From: Fimenecus sp045602655
GTDB lineage: Bacteria; Bacillota; Clostridia; Oscillospirales; Acutalibacteraceae
NCBI GenBank assembly: GCA_045602655.1
Contig: JAZSBY010000046.1
Span: 1 to 41,477 of the forward strand
Reading direction: 5' to 3'
DNA: 41,477 bases
Below are positions 7,969 to 16,445 of this stretch, in pieces. Within the stretch, counting starts at the first letter, position 1. The number at the start of each line of letters is the position of its first letter. A program made the translations under genes and the position numbers. The notes under the pieces were generated by a model that saw only the letters and a list, made by a program, of their open reading frames with translations, made no database searches and was not told the DNA's origin.

Positions 7969-9051
7969 TTATAGCAAGACTGAATAGATTTCTTCTCCAC
8001 CATTGACAAAGACTTCTAAAATATATCCGTCACGAATTATTTTAAGGTCTTCTATTTCACCTTTATAAACAACACTTTTACGATGTGTTCGCTTGATTTT
8101 GAAACCGTTTTTATTGCGGATAACTGCTGAATCGCTGTCTTTGAGCAAATGCTGTACTTCTTCTACCGGATAACCATAAATTTTGCCATCAATCAATTTG
8201 ATTTCACGAGGAACGGACATACAGCCGATATCCTTTTTCTTGTATCCGGCATATTTCCAACCGGGAATCCAAGAAATGAGAATTATTCTGCCTTTATGGT
8301 CAAGAAAAACTTGTCCTGCGTATTGGTCTGGTCCTTTATCCACTTCGCCTGTGTATTCGGGTGTGAATTTTCCGTCTTCGAAAGTGCCGTACATCACCGA
8401 AAACCGATGACTGTCTTCCTTACATACAGAAGCCGTAAGCAGATACTTTTCTCCTGATTTCATAAAAGACGGGCACTCGGCAAATTTTGAGTTTTCCCAT
8501 TCACAAAGAATGCCTTTATATTCCCAATTAAACAGGTCTTCACTTTCATATAAAAGAAGGTTTGCAGTTTTCTTTTCACGGTTACCCGATGCCATTACAC
8601 AATAATATCTGCCATCGGAATAACACACAGCAGGGTCACGAAAATCAGGACAACCATCAGTTGGAAATCCGCTGATTACGGGATTACCTTCATATTTTTC
8701 AAAGTCGATTCCATCAGTTGAACAAGCAACGCTTACTGACTGAACGCCGTCATGGATGGACGCATAAAAGAGAAAAAGTATATCATCCTTGGTAATCGCT
8801 GTGCCCGACCAACAACCGTCTTTATCGTATGGCTTGTCGGGAAAAAGTGCAACGGGCAATTCCTCAAAATTTAAAAAGTCTTTTGTCCTTGCGTGTCCCC
8901 AATGCATATTTTCCTGCCAAGGCTTTTCAAAATTGGGCGAATGCTGATAAAAAATATGATAATAACCATTAAAATAAACCAATCCGTTGGGGTCATTTAT
9001 CCAGCCTTTTTTTGTTGCAAAATGATATTTTAGTGGTGTACGATAATTCAT
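7969..9051 (-). CDS. Short GH32 beta-fructosidase / sucrose-6-phosphate hydrolase-like
   Basis: The protein has 360 residues and no signal peptide, so it is cytoplasmic. All three GH32 catalytic signatures are present: WINDPNG (nucleophile D20), FRDP (D139), and ECPS (acid/base E192). This predicts cleavage of a terminal beta-fructosyl bond, as in sucrose-6-phosphate or short fructans. Family members are usually about 430-500 residues with a C-terminal beta-sandwich; here only about 65 residues follow the five-bladed propeller, ending with the sandwich-type strand ILEVFVNGGEEIYS. The C-terminal module is therefore strongly reduced. No sugar transporter is adjacent. The RibD-like gene follows 24 bases later. 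A palindrome overlapping the start of transcription suggests repressor control. Confidence 0.85.
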   Translation of the reverse strand: MNYRTPLKYHFATKKGWINDPNGLVYFNGYYHIFYQHSPNFEKPWQENMHWGHARTKDFLNFEELPVALFPDKPYDKDGCWSGTAITKDDILFLFYASIHDGVQSVSVACSTDGIDFEKYEGNPVISGFPTDGCPDFRDPAVCYSDGRYYCVMASGNREKKTANLLLYESEDLFNWEYKGILCEWENSKFAECPSFMKSGEKYLLTASVCKEDSHRFSVMYGTFEDGKFTPEYTGEVDKGPDQYAGQVFLDHKGRIILISWIPGWKYAGYKKKDIGCMSVPREIKLIDGKIYGYPVEEVQHLLKDSDSAVIRNKNGFKIKRTHRKSVVYKGEIEDLKIIRDGYILEVFVNGGEEIYSVLL

Positions 9052-9081
9052 ATAAACCCTCTTTTAGATAAATCCCGATTC

Positions 9082-9133
9082 ATAAACTTTAAGTTTATTG
9101 AGATAATTATATCATTCACACAACAAAAATCAA
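9082..9133 (-). promoter_or_regulatory. GH32 promoter with a perfect palindrome (candidate operator)
   Basis: On the minus strand TTGATT (9133-9128) and TATAAT (9111-9106) are 16 bases apart. A perfect palindrome of 8+1+8 bases (ATAAACTT t AAGTTTAT, 9082-9098) lies just past the -10 box, over the predicted transcription start. This is the usual place for a repressor operator. The cognate regulator is not in the window. Confidence 0.5.
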
Positions 9134-9208
9134 TAGTTTAAACTCAGTAGTCTTTCCCGGGTAGTGATATCGTTGTTTTATATAGCATTTAAGCCATTTA
9201 CAAGAATT

Positions 9209-9253
9209 AAGCGTTGCATTCGGGAAGGCTTTCTCCCCTCTTGCAACGCTTTT
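9209..9253 (+). repeat. Copy E3 of the dispersed terminator-like repeat
   Basis: AAGCGTTGC (9209-9217) pairs with GCAACGCTT (9243-9251), with the inner CGGGA/TCCC pairing. The preceding stretch from about 9160 (GGTAGTGATATCGTTG, then TATAGCATTTAAGCC) matches the left part of copy E1. It begins seven bases past the stop of cstA, so it is the likely terminator of that gene. Confidence 0.7.
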
Positions 9254-9259
9254 GCATTA

Positions 9260-10951
9260 TTAGTTTGTCTCTTTTCTATTAAAAAGCTTCTTAAAACCTT
9301 CAATTACAACGCAGACACCAAGAATTATAATCAGTACTGCAAAAACAAGTTGAAGTGTATCACCAAATGCATCGGCACTTGAAGATGTAATTAGAGCCAC
9401 AGCTTTATTGTAAATTGTCATTCCAAGTGCTGTAAATGTTACGGCAAGCATGGCACCGAGAGGGATATACATAAACCAACGAACTTTCTTTGCTTGTTTA
9501 AGAAAAACTGCACAAGCAAGGAAAGCGAATACTGATAAAAGCTGATTTGATGCACCGAAAAGTGCCCAGATGTTCTTATAACCTACAAGTGTAAGACCAT
9601 ATGCAAGAACAAGTGTAATAACTGTTGCAAAATACTTATTTGTCAAGACTTTTCTTACCTTGCCCATGTTCTCATCAGTTATTGAATCGTCAAGAAACAG
9701 TTCCTGAAATGAGAGTCTGCCGACACGAGCGACAGAATCAAGTGAAGTAAGTGCAAACGCTGAAATTGAAAGGGTAATTAGTGTATAAACTATATCGGAT
9801 GGAAGTCCTAGAGTAGTTAAGAACCCTGACACTGCACCTGCGAAAACTTGTGCCGGTGTATTCCAACCCTGTGCTGCCGCTTCACCACTTGCAAACGATG
9901 CAACCGCAATAAGAGCAATTACAGCTAACATGCTTTCAAGTAACATTGAACCGAAAGATACGGGTAACATATCTTTTTCATTTTTAATCTGCTTTGATGC
10001 CGTTCCCGAAGAAACCAGTGAATGGAAACCCGAAACAGCACCACAGGCAATAGTGACAAAAAGAATAGGGAAAAGATAACTGCCGTCAACCTCAAAGCCC
10101 ATAAAAGCAGGAAGATTAACTTGAGGGTTTGCTACGAAAACGCCAACAACCGCTGCAATTATCATTGCAACAAGTAGATAACTGTTAAGATAATCTCTTG
10201 GTTGAAGTAGAGCCCATACAGGAATAACCGATGCAACAAAAATGTAAACAAATACGGATATGTGCCACACATCAAGCGACAAGAATATAGGGAATTTAAG
10301 TCCTATTAGAATTGATACAATCAACATGACTATGGCAATGGTTGTATTTATTGCAGTGGGAAACTTTGTGTATTTTAGAATAAAACCGAGAATTACAGCA
10401 AAAACGATAAACATCATAGAAGTTGTAGCAACTGCACCATTAGCTGTTATGTTTGCACTTTTAACACCATCAGTTACGGTGAATCCCATAAAAGTGCCTG
10501 CAACAATGTCTGCAAAAGCTGCAACAACAAGAATACAGAAAAGCCAACAGAAAAGTAAAAACATCTTTTTCCCGGTTTTACCGATATATTTTTCTATTAT
10601 GTAACCAATACTTCTGCCCTTGTTCCTGACGGATGCATACATTGCTGCGAAATCCTGAACAGCACCGAAGAACACACCACCAATAAGTATCCATAACAAC
10701 ACCGGTACCCAGCCAAATATGGCAGCCTGAATAGGTCCGTTTATAGGACCTGCACCTGCAATTGAAGCAAACTGATGTCCGAAAACCACGCTTTTAGGTG
10801 CAGGTTCATAGTCCACACCGTCACGCTGTTCGTAAGCAGGCGTGTTTCTTTTGGGGTCAACGCCCCATTTTTTTGCTATCCATCTGCCGTATAGAATATA
10901 GGCAAGGAATAACACAGCAATAGAAATTATCATCAATGTAACGCCGTTCAT
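9260..10951 (-). CDS. cstA: CstA-family transporter (carbon starvation/pyruvate or peptide uptake)
   Basis: This 563-residue integral membrane protein has about 15 hydrophobic helices and the CstA hallmark FGHQFASIAGAGPINGP near residues 58-74. The N-terminal helix continues into the family-typical YGRWIAKKWGVDPKRNTP. Members of the family are pyruvate/H+ symporters or are linked to peptide uptake under carbon limitation, so the substrate here is a choice between those. It is slightly shorter than Enterobacterial CstA (about 700), as usual for the Clostridial form. The start has AGGAGG nine bases upstream. It is preceded by a 157-base gap after the secreted nucleotidase gene and followed at once by repeat E3, so it is probably its own transcription unit or a readthrough partner of the nucleotidase. 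Confidence 0.9.
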   Translation of the reverse strand: MNGVTLMIISIAVLFLAYILYGRWIAKKWGVDPKRNTPAYEQRDGVDYEPAPKSVVFGHQFASIAGAGPINGPIQAAIFGWVPVLLWILIGGVFFGAVQDFAAMYASVRNKGRSIGYIIEKYIGKTGKKMFLLFCWLFCILVVAAFADIVAGTFMGFTVTDGVKSANITANGAVATTSMMFIVFAVILGFILKYTKFPTAINTTIAIVMLIVSILIGLKFPIFLSLDVWHISVFVYIFVASVIPVWALLQPRDYLNSYLLVAMIIAAVVGVFVANPQVNLPAFMGFEVDGSYLFPILFVTIACGAVSGFHSLVSSGTASKQIKNEKDMLPVSFGSMLLESMLAVIALIAVASFASGEAAAQGWNTPAQVFAGAVSGFLTTLGLPSDIVYTLITLSISAFALTSLDSVARVGRLSFQELFLDDSITDENMGKVRKVLTNKYFATVITLVLAYGLTLVGYKNIWALFGASNQLLSVFAFLACAVFLKQAKKVRWFMYIPLGAMLAVTFTALGMTIYNKAVALITSSSADAFGDTLQLVFAVLIIILGVCVVIEGFKKLFNRKETN

Positions 10952-10975
10952 AATATCCTCCTATAATTAGATTAT

Positions 10976-11116
10976 TTAATAATCAAGCATAAAGTTTGCA
11001 CTTTCACACGGAATGCGAGGTGAGATATATCTGTTATAGTTTCCACGCACATAGGTTTGTGCAAACTCATTAAATTTCACAATCTGTTTTCCTGCACAGC
11101 ATAACCTATCATTCAA
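10976..11116 (-). other. Unexplained open frame between the nucleotidase and cstA
   Basis: The 157-base gap upstream of cstA is open in one minus-strand frame over about 46 codons from a TTG at 11116, ending with TAA at 10978-10976. The translation looks protein-like (for example QTYVRGNYNRYISPRIP) with a mixed composition. There is no ATG and no convincing ribosome binding site, and the frame overlaps the nucleotidase stop by eight bases. It could be a tiny gene, the remnant of a longer gene, or chance. Confidence 0.2.
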
Positions 11117-12905
11117 GGTGTGATTGACCACATTCGCAGACGCTTTCAATATTGAAAAGATTAATGAAAAACTCTGCTATTGACCAGAAAAATCCGAGAA
11201 TACCACCCTTGTGGCAAATATGATCACACACACTCACTGGGTCAACATCAATAATTTTTATTCTTCCATCACCATCAGGGTTGCCGTATTTTTCTGCAGT
11301 TATTTTCCCGTTAAGAGTTTCCGTGAAATACTTTATAAGCATTTCAGAATCGCAAGGTAAACCTTCTTGTTGAACAACTTTTGCACCATCAAGCATAGTA
11401 AGCCCATCGCCACCCTGAAGAAGCACGTATGTACTACCAGCTAATGTATATTTCTCATCAAGGTTGATAGGTTCATCGCCTACTCTAACATTCTGAATTC
11501 GGCGTTCTTTTGTATTATCAACTTCAATAAAATTATCAAGTTGGTCAGTAATAATGGGGCTTTTTCTGTAAGTGTGGATTTCAAATGTCATACCAGAAAC
11601 CTGGAAGAAACTACCGAGAACTTCGGGACATTTACGAGCACCGTGTTCAAGTATATCAACAATCTGTTGTCCTGTAACCTCAAGAACACACATTTCATTG
11701 TTGAATGCATTCACATCCATAAGGTTTTTTCTCGACACGCCCCCAATTTCAATCTCTGCACGGATACCGCCACCGTTGGCAATTGCCACATCTGCACCTG
11801 TCACGGTACGGTAAGCATCGGCAACAAAATCGCCTGCATTCGTTTCTCTCTTCCTTATAGCCCTACTTCCGTCGGACTCATAGATAATGAGTTTTGCTTC
11901 AGATGTGCCGATATCTTCATATAGATATGCGATGTCATTGTTGTAACCGTCAACCTTTTTCTTAACGGTATCGTAAGCTGATTTTGCATCTGCTGACATT
12001 GCTTCAACATCAACATCATCAGGATTTATAAGTTTAAATTCAGCACTATTATTGGTGATTGTCAACATACCGAAGTTAGCAAACTTTGTACCTGTTGATG
12101 TAAGAAGAACATCTTCGTTATCCTTGTTCTTGTAAACATCACCCTGGATTGTTTCATGAGAATGTGCATCAATAAAATAGTCGATTCCGTCAGTATTGGC
12201 AATGATATCAGTCGATTTCCAACCATCAATCGAACCAAGAATACCTGCATGACCTATTGCAACAACACAATCCGCACCATCGTCAATGGCATTATCAACA
12301 CTTTCCTGAATATTCTCATAAAGGTCTTCGTTTTTTAAACTACCCGGATAAGCAGGAAAGCCGTAAATAAAGTTGCCACTTTCATCCTTAAAGTATTCCG
12401 GAGTTGATGAGGTAACTGTTTCCGGAGTTGAGATACCCACAAAAGCAATCTGATAATTACCGAAATCCTCAATTGTATATGGAACTAACACAGGCGAAAC
12501 TGTTGTGAGATTATAGAAATTAGAACAGATATAATCATATTCTGCCTTATTCTGTGCAAGGTCAAGGAAAACCTCCATACCGTAATCGAATTCGTGGTTA
12601 CCGGGGACTGCATAGTCATATCCGACCGCATTCATAATATCAACCACGGCTTCGCCTTTGGTCATTGAGCCAATAACCCCACCCTGAATTGCATCCCCTG
12701 CATCAACAGTTACAACATTCTTGCCTTGAGCCATAAGTTCCGCTCTGTATGCTGCAAGCACAGGATAATCATCAATTGCACAATGAACATCATTTGTATA
12801 AAGAATAACAGTCTCTGACTCCGTCCCATAAGCTGATACTGATACTGTTGACAAGATTATTGACAATAACAAAAGTATGCTTATGAAGCTGTTTATTTTT
12901 TTCAT
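11109..12905 (-). CDS. Secreted 5'-nucleotidase / 2',3'-cyclic phosphodiesterase family (UshA-like)
   Basis: This 598-residue protein starts with a Sec signal peptide (about 1-25). The calcineurin-like metallophosphatase domain follows: TNDVH (D39, H41), DAGD (68-71), GNHEFDYG (102-109), AIGHAG, and DAHSH. The 5'-nucleotidase C-terminal domain then includes NAGDFVADAYR and GGIRAEI for substrate binding. It should release phosphate and nucleosides from extracellular nucleotides. The last 39 residues (560-598) form an odd tail: CDHICHKGG, a hydrophobic amphipathic segment, then CECG and a final His. I have seen this type of tail on other secreted Clostridial proteins and cannot name it. No LPXTG or lipobox is present. 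It has its own promoter upstream. Confidence 0.88.
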   Translation of the reverse strand: MKKINSFISILLLLSIILSTVSVSAYGTESETVILYTNDVHCAIDDYPVLAAYRAELMAQGKNVVTVDAGDAIQGGVIGSMTKGEAVVDIMNAVGYDYAVPGNHEFDYGMEVFLDLAQNKAEYDYICSNFYNLTTVSPVLVPYTIEDFGNYQIAFVGISTPETVTSSTPEYFKDESGNFIYGFPAYPGSLKNEDLYENIQESVDNAIDDGADCVVAIGHAGILGSIDGWKSTDIIANTDGIDYFIDAHSHETIQGDVYKNKDNEDVLLTSTGTKFANFGMLTITNNSAEFKLINPDDVDVEAMSADAKSAYDTVKKKVDGYNNDIAYLYEDIGTSEAKLIIYESDGSRAIRKRETNAGDFVADAYRTVTGADVAIANGGGIRAEIEIGGVSRKNLMDVNAFNNEMCVLEVTGQQIVDILEHGARKCPEVLGSFFQVSGMTFEIHTYRKSPIITDQLDNFIEVDNTKERRIQNVRVGDEPINLDEKYTLAGSTYVLLQGGDGLTMLDGAKVVQQEGLPCDSEMLIKYFTETLNGKITAEKYGNPDGDGRIKIIDVDPVSVCDHICHKGGILGFFWSIAEFFINLFNIESVCECGQSHLE

Positions 12906-12951
12906 AGTTTTGCACCCTCTTTGTATGCGAATACGAATTATTTATATCTAA

Positions 12952-12980
12952 AATATATCACAAAAAATACTGTTTGTGAA
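12952..12980 (-). promoter_or_regulatory. Promoter of the secreted nucleotidase gene
   Basis: On the minus strand TTCACA (12980-12975) and TATATT (12957-12952) are 17 bases apart, with TG in the extended -10 position, about 45 bases before the start codon. Confidence 0.5.
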
Positions 12981-13130
12981 GTCTTGTGTTAGATTTAACC
13001 ATGTACAAATAAAACTAAAATGCAAAAAAGAGTCGTATCAAATAGCGTAGTTAATGTCACATCCATTCCCACTATTGATACAAATTGTTCCGGTAGTTTT
13101 TATATGGTATTCAAGCCATTTAAAAGAATC

Positions 13131-13174
13131 AAGCGTTGCATTTGGGAAATTTTACTCGCCTCCTGCAACGCTTT
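13131..13174 (+). repeat. Copy E4 of the dispersed terminator-like repeat
   Basis: AAGCGTTGC (13131-13139) pairs with GCAACGCTT (13165-13173). The long left part is also present from about 13040 (AAATAGCGTAGTTAATG, CCACTATTGATACAA, TTCAAGCCATTTA), matching copy E1. It begins ten bases after the stop of the permease gene and should terminate it on the minus strand. Confidence 0.7.
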
Positions 13175-13184
13175 TGTTTGTTAT

Positions 13185-14573
13185 TTAACTGTTTGCCATA
13201 CTTTCTTCAACGGCTTTTTGTGCTTGCTGTTTTGCGATTTCAAGTGCTTTAAGGTCGATTTTACCTGCCTTGATTCTGTAGAAACTGAATGCAAAGAGGA
13301 ATACAACCATACCAATCAAGAAATACTGGTCACCTGATTCAAGTGTTGTAAAGAGTGAAACGCTGATTAGCAAGTCGGCAATAATTGCAAATACAATTGT
13401 AATATTAAAAGCCCATTTTGGCATGTGGAAGAAACTGTTTTTCCACGCTTCGGGATACTTTTTAAGAATTTTAAACATAAGACAGTTGTTGATGAGATTG
13501 AGAATCATAACCGGAATCATCATAAGGGAAATCAAATCATCAAGTCCCATATCGACAAAAACAGGAACAACAGCAACAATATAAAGCACAAGCATCATAA
13601 CCCAGGGATAACCTTTTTTTGTTTTCTTGCCGAGAACTGACGGAAGCCAACCATCCTCAATAGTGGCAAGCATTGGGTGTTGAACACCTGCAATAGCACC
13701 GTAAAGTGATGTTGCAATAGCAAAACAAGCACCACCAAGAGTGAATATAACATAAATTGCGTGTGGAAAAATCTTTTCTGCAACAACACCAAGATTTTTA
13801 TTCGCAACATCTTCAATGGGCAGAACACCGGCAGTAACAATTGCAATAAAAACATAAACAATCATAACTACAAATGATGCAATAAGAATAGCTTTTGGAA
13901 GTGAACGCTTAGGGTCTTTTGCATCAGGAGTCATTTCTATTGGTCGTGTGGCACCCTGACAAGCAAAACTCATCATTGCAACAGCCATTATAAATCCAAA
14001 CGGTCCACCACTGAAATAACCTTCCGAAAATGGATTTGCAGTTGAAAAGTCTACCTTTGGAATACCTGCGATTATGTAAACAAAAAGTGAAACAATAAGA
14101 ACGCCAACCATCACAAGGTTGAATTTACCCATAAACTTGCCACCCATAAAGGTCGTTGCAAAGAAGAATGTAATTATTCCTATCGCAATAAATTTACCGT
14201 ATGGTGCAATCTGTGGAAAGATAATTGAAGCATATTCTACAACCGAAAGACCATACATAGCAAATGCAAGACCAGAAAAAATGCTTGAAATTGCAGTTAC
14301 GCCAACTAAGAGCGGTGGCTGCAAGAGTGCCGATTGGCTGTAATTACCACCGGGAAGCACAAACATTCCTGACATAAGAGTCTTATACGCATAAGCGAAA
14401 AGAACAACTACACAAGCAACAATGAGTGCTAATGTAATAGAACGGCCTGTAAATCCGATTGCAGTACCCATTGAAACAAATATACCTGAACCGATACAGT
14501 TACCGATTCCGTAACAGGAAAGTTCGGCAACACCTAACTTCTTTTTATTCTCCGTTTTAACAGCATCTTTCAT
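13185..14573 (-). CDS. APC-superfamily amino acid permease
   Basis: The protein has 462 residues with about 12 transmembrane helices. It has the N-terminal APC signature YGIGNCIGSGIFVSMG, where the unwound first helix binds the amino group of the substrate. It should import or exchange an amino acid using the ion gradient. Its start codon overlaps the stop of the MalY-redoxin gene by four bases (ATGA), so the two are translationally coupled. A sulfur amino acid such as cystine, cystathionine or methionine is a reasonable inferred substrate because the partner is a C-S lyase. The substrate cannot be proved from sequence. Repeat E4 follows at its 3' end. Confidence 0.85.
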   Translation of the reverse strand: MKDAVKTENKKKLGVAELSCYGIGNCIGSGIFVSMGTAIGFTGRSITLALIVACVVVLFAYAYKTLMSGMFVLPGGNYSQSALLQPPLLVGVTAISSIFSGLAFAMYGLSVVEYASIIFPQIAPYGKFIAIGIITFFFATTFMGGKFMGKFNLVMVGVLIVSLFVYIIAGIPKVDFSTANPFSEGYFSGGPFGFIMAVAMMSFACQGATRPIEMTPDAKDPKRSLPKAILIASFVVMIVYVFIAIVTAGVLPIEDVANKNLGVVAEKIFPHAIYVIFTLGGACFAIATSLYGAIAGVQHPMLATIEDGWLPSVLGKKTKKGYPWVMMLVLYIVAVVPVFVDMGLDDLISLMMIPVMILNLINNCLMFKILKKYPEAWKNSFFHMPKWAFNITIVFAIIADLLISVSLFTTLESGDQYFLIGMVVFLFAFSFYRIKAGKIDLKALEIAKQQAQKAVEESMANS

Positions 14574-16339
14574 TTTAACATCTCCTTAATAATGTCCTTT
14601 ACATCAGGGAAGTCTGTCATAGTCTTTGCATAGTGTGAATAAGTGACATTCATATTCTTATCAACGGCAACAAAGGCACAAAGTTGATTTTCTCTTGGTC
14701 CATCCGTATTTTCAGGTGCAGGACCTAATGCAGAGTTAACAGACTCAATCATATCGAGATTTAAAAGCTTATAAACATTTTTACCGATAACCATTTCCAC
14801 AAGTTTATCACCTGCTAGCATACTCACAATGCCTTGTGCTTCAAACACATTGTATTTATCATACAACTCGCATTTAGGGTCTGCAACCAACTCAAAAGGA
14901 TATTTTTGCTGATGCTGTGCAAGGGTGTAAACATCATTTTGCATAATGAATTTAATCTCATAGCCCATAGCTTTGAATGCAGGATATGCTGCTGTGAAAG
15001 AAGCTAAAAGCAATTTGCAAAGTTCACAATCGTAATATCTTGAGAAAATAATAAATGTCTTTTTGTCACCACTGAGTGTTGCATGAGTTGATTTTGGTGA
15101 ACTATAAACGAAGTTTTCAAGTTTTTCACCAACAGTAAGGGTCTTGTGGTACGGCTTACCATTTTCTTCCCAATTCTTTCTCACTTTTTCAACCGCGTTC
15201 TTGAAACGGTCAAGTGCTTTTTCAATAGTAACTTTAGCACAGGCGAGGTTAATTCTCTGGAATCCCCTACCTGCAGGTCCGAACATCTCACCGTTGTCAA
15301 GGTAAAGCCCTGCACCCTCAAGCATTTTGCGAAGCTCAACATGAGTCATACCCAACGCTCTCATATCGAGCCACTGAAGATACGTGCCCTCAAGGGGATA
15401 AACCTTGATTTCAGGAAAATGCTCTGCCATAAAACTTTCAACAAGGACCGCATTATCGTGAACAACGGTAATTAACTCATCAAGCCAGTCCTCACACTCG
15501 TTGTATGCAGCAATACAAGCAGGATAAGCGAAAATGTTAAGTCCCATCTGCATATTGAAAAGTGAACAAGCAGTTGCCTTTGCACGAATTTTTGCATTAG
15601 GAATAATAATATTTGAGCACTGAAGTCCTGCAAGGTTAAAGGTTTTACTTGGTGCAGTACAGATTGCAATATTATCAAGCACAAAGTCACCCACATTGGA
15701 CATAACGGTATGTTCATATCCGGGCATAATTAAATCGTGGTGAATTTCGTCATCAATAATGAAAACACCGTTACGACAACATATATCAGCAACCTTTTTA
15801 AGTTCTTCTTTGCTCCACACCTTGCCGATAGGGTTGTGGGGATTACAGAAAAGAAGTGCTTTTGCCTTTTTACACTTTCTTTCAAGGTCGGCGTAATCAA
15901 TCTCATACACTCCGTCATTATTAATGAGTTCGCTGTAAATAATTTTTCTGCTCTTTGCAAGAACAGCCATATCAAACGGATAATAAACAGGAGTGAGAAT
16001 AATTACACTATCTCCCGGATTTGTACTTGCCTGAATAAGAATTGCAAGAGCATCAACTACACCCGGAGTATTGATAATCCACTCTTTTTTAACATCGAAA
16101 TTGTGTTTGCGTTTCATCCAGGAAATGACTGCATCAAAATATTCATCAGTTGGACTTGTATATCCAAGAACAGAGTTTTCTGCAGTATTCTTTATTGCAT
16201 TTACAATCTGTGGTGCAGGATAAAATTCCATATCAGCTACTGAAAGTGGTACAAATTCAGGTGAAGCATTTTTTGCCCCGTTCCATTTGTTACTTCCACA
16301 ACCACGACGGTCAGGAATACTTGTAAAATCGTATTTCAC
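14570..16339 (-). CDS. MalY/PatB-type C-S lyase fused to a redoxin-like domain
   Basis: The protein has 589 residues. Residues about 1-392 are a fold-type I PLP enzyme of the MalY/PatB cystathionine beta-lyase group: the CNPHNP loop (165-170), DDEIH (196-200), and the PLP lysine K232 in APSKTFNLAG. Residues about 400-589 are a separate domain resembling the thioredoxin-fold AhpC/TSA (redoxin) family. It has a CELC motif (C438, C441) after strand FIIFSRYYD. The usual MalY length is about 390, so the redoxin half is an addition. The lyase half would release sulfide or a thiol plus pyruvate and ammonia. The redoxin half could handle the thiol or a persulfide. The permease gene overlaps it by four bases. 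The start at 16339 has GGAGTGATATTGTG upstream. Confidence 0.85.
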   Translation of the reverse strand: MKYDFTSIPDRRGCGSNKWNGAKNASPEFVPLSVADMEFYPAPQIVNAIKNTAENSVLGYTSPTDEYFDAVISWMKRKHNFDVKKEWIINTPGVVDALAILIQASTNPGDSVIILTPVYYPFDMAVLAKSRKIIYSELINNDGVYEIDYADLERKCKKAKALLFCNPHNPIGKVWSKEELKKVADICCRNGVFIIDDEIHHDLIMPGYEHTVMSNVGDFVLDNIAICTAPSKTFNLAGLQCSNIIIPNAKIRAKATACSLFNMQMGLNIFAYPACIAAYNECEDWLDELITVVHDNAVLVESFMAEHFPEIKVYPLEGTYLQWLDMRALGMTHVELRKMLEGAGLYLDNGEMFGPAGRGFQRINLACAKVTIEKALDRFKNAVEKVRKNWEENGKPYHKTLTVGEKLENFVYSSPKSTHATLSGDKKTFIIFSRYYDCELCKLLLASFTAAYPAFKAMGYEIKFIMQNDVYTLAQHQQKYPFELVADPKCELYDKYNVFEAQGIVSMLAGDKLVEMVIGKNVYKLLNLDMIESVNSALGPAPENTDGPRENQLCAFVAVDKNMNVTYSHYAKTMTDFPDVKDIIKEMLK

Positions 16340-16371
16340 AATATCACTCCTTCTAATTTCTCTATGATTTT

Positions 16372-16400
16372 ATGATAACACCCTACATTGACATTGTCAA
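16372..16400 (-). promoter_or_regulatory. Promoter of the lyase-redoxin/permease operon
   Basis: On the minus strand TTGACA (16400-16395) and TATCAT (16377-16372) are exactly 17 bases apart, 32 bases before the start codon. Its -35 box abuts that of the divergent plus-strand promoter. Confidence 0.65.
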
Positions 16401-16416
16401 ACAATTCTGTTACTAT
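16388..16416 (+). promoter_or_regulatory. Promoter of the glutamine amidotransferase gene
   Basis: TTGACA (16388-16393) and TACTAT (16411-16416) are 17 bases apart, 29 bases before the start codon. The two divergent -35 boxes are separated by a single base and together form the palindrome TTGACATTGTCAA (16388-16400), so one protein bound there could control both directions. Confidence 0.6.
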
Positions 16417-16445
16417 TTTTTTAGTAATATCAAAGGAGAATTGTT

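Noticed and set aside
12906..13130. Possible extra small gene upstream of the nucleotidase
   Set aside because: The 105-codon plus-strand frame from 13020 overlaps repeat E4 and the permease gene; no ribosome site.
15737..16243. A 168-codon plus-strand frame inside the C-S lyase gene
   Set aside because: It is antisense to the PLP domain with clear catalytic motifs; it has a Cys/Ile/Asn-rich composition typical of shadow frames.
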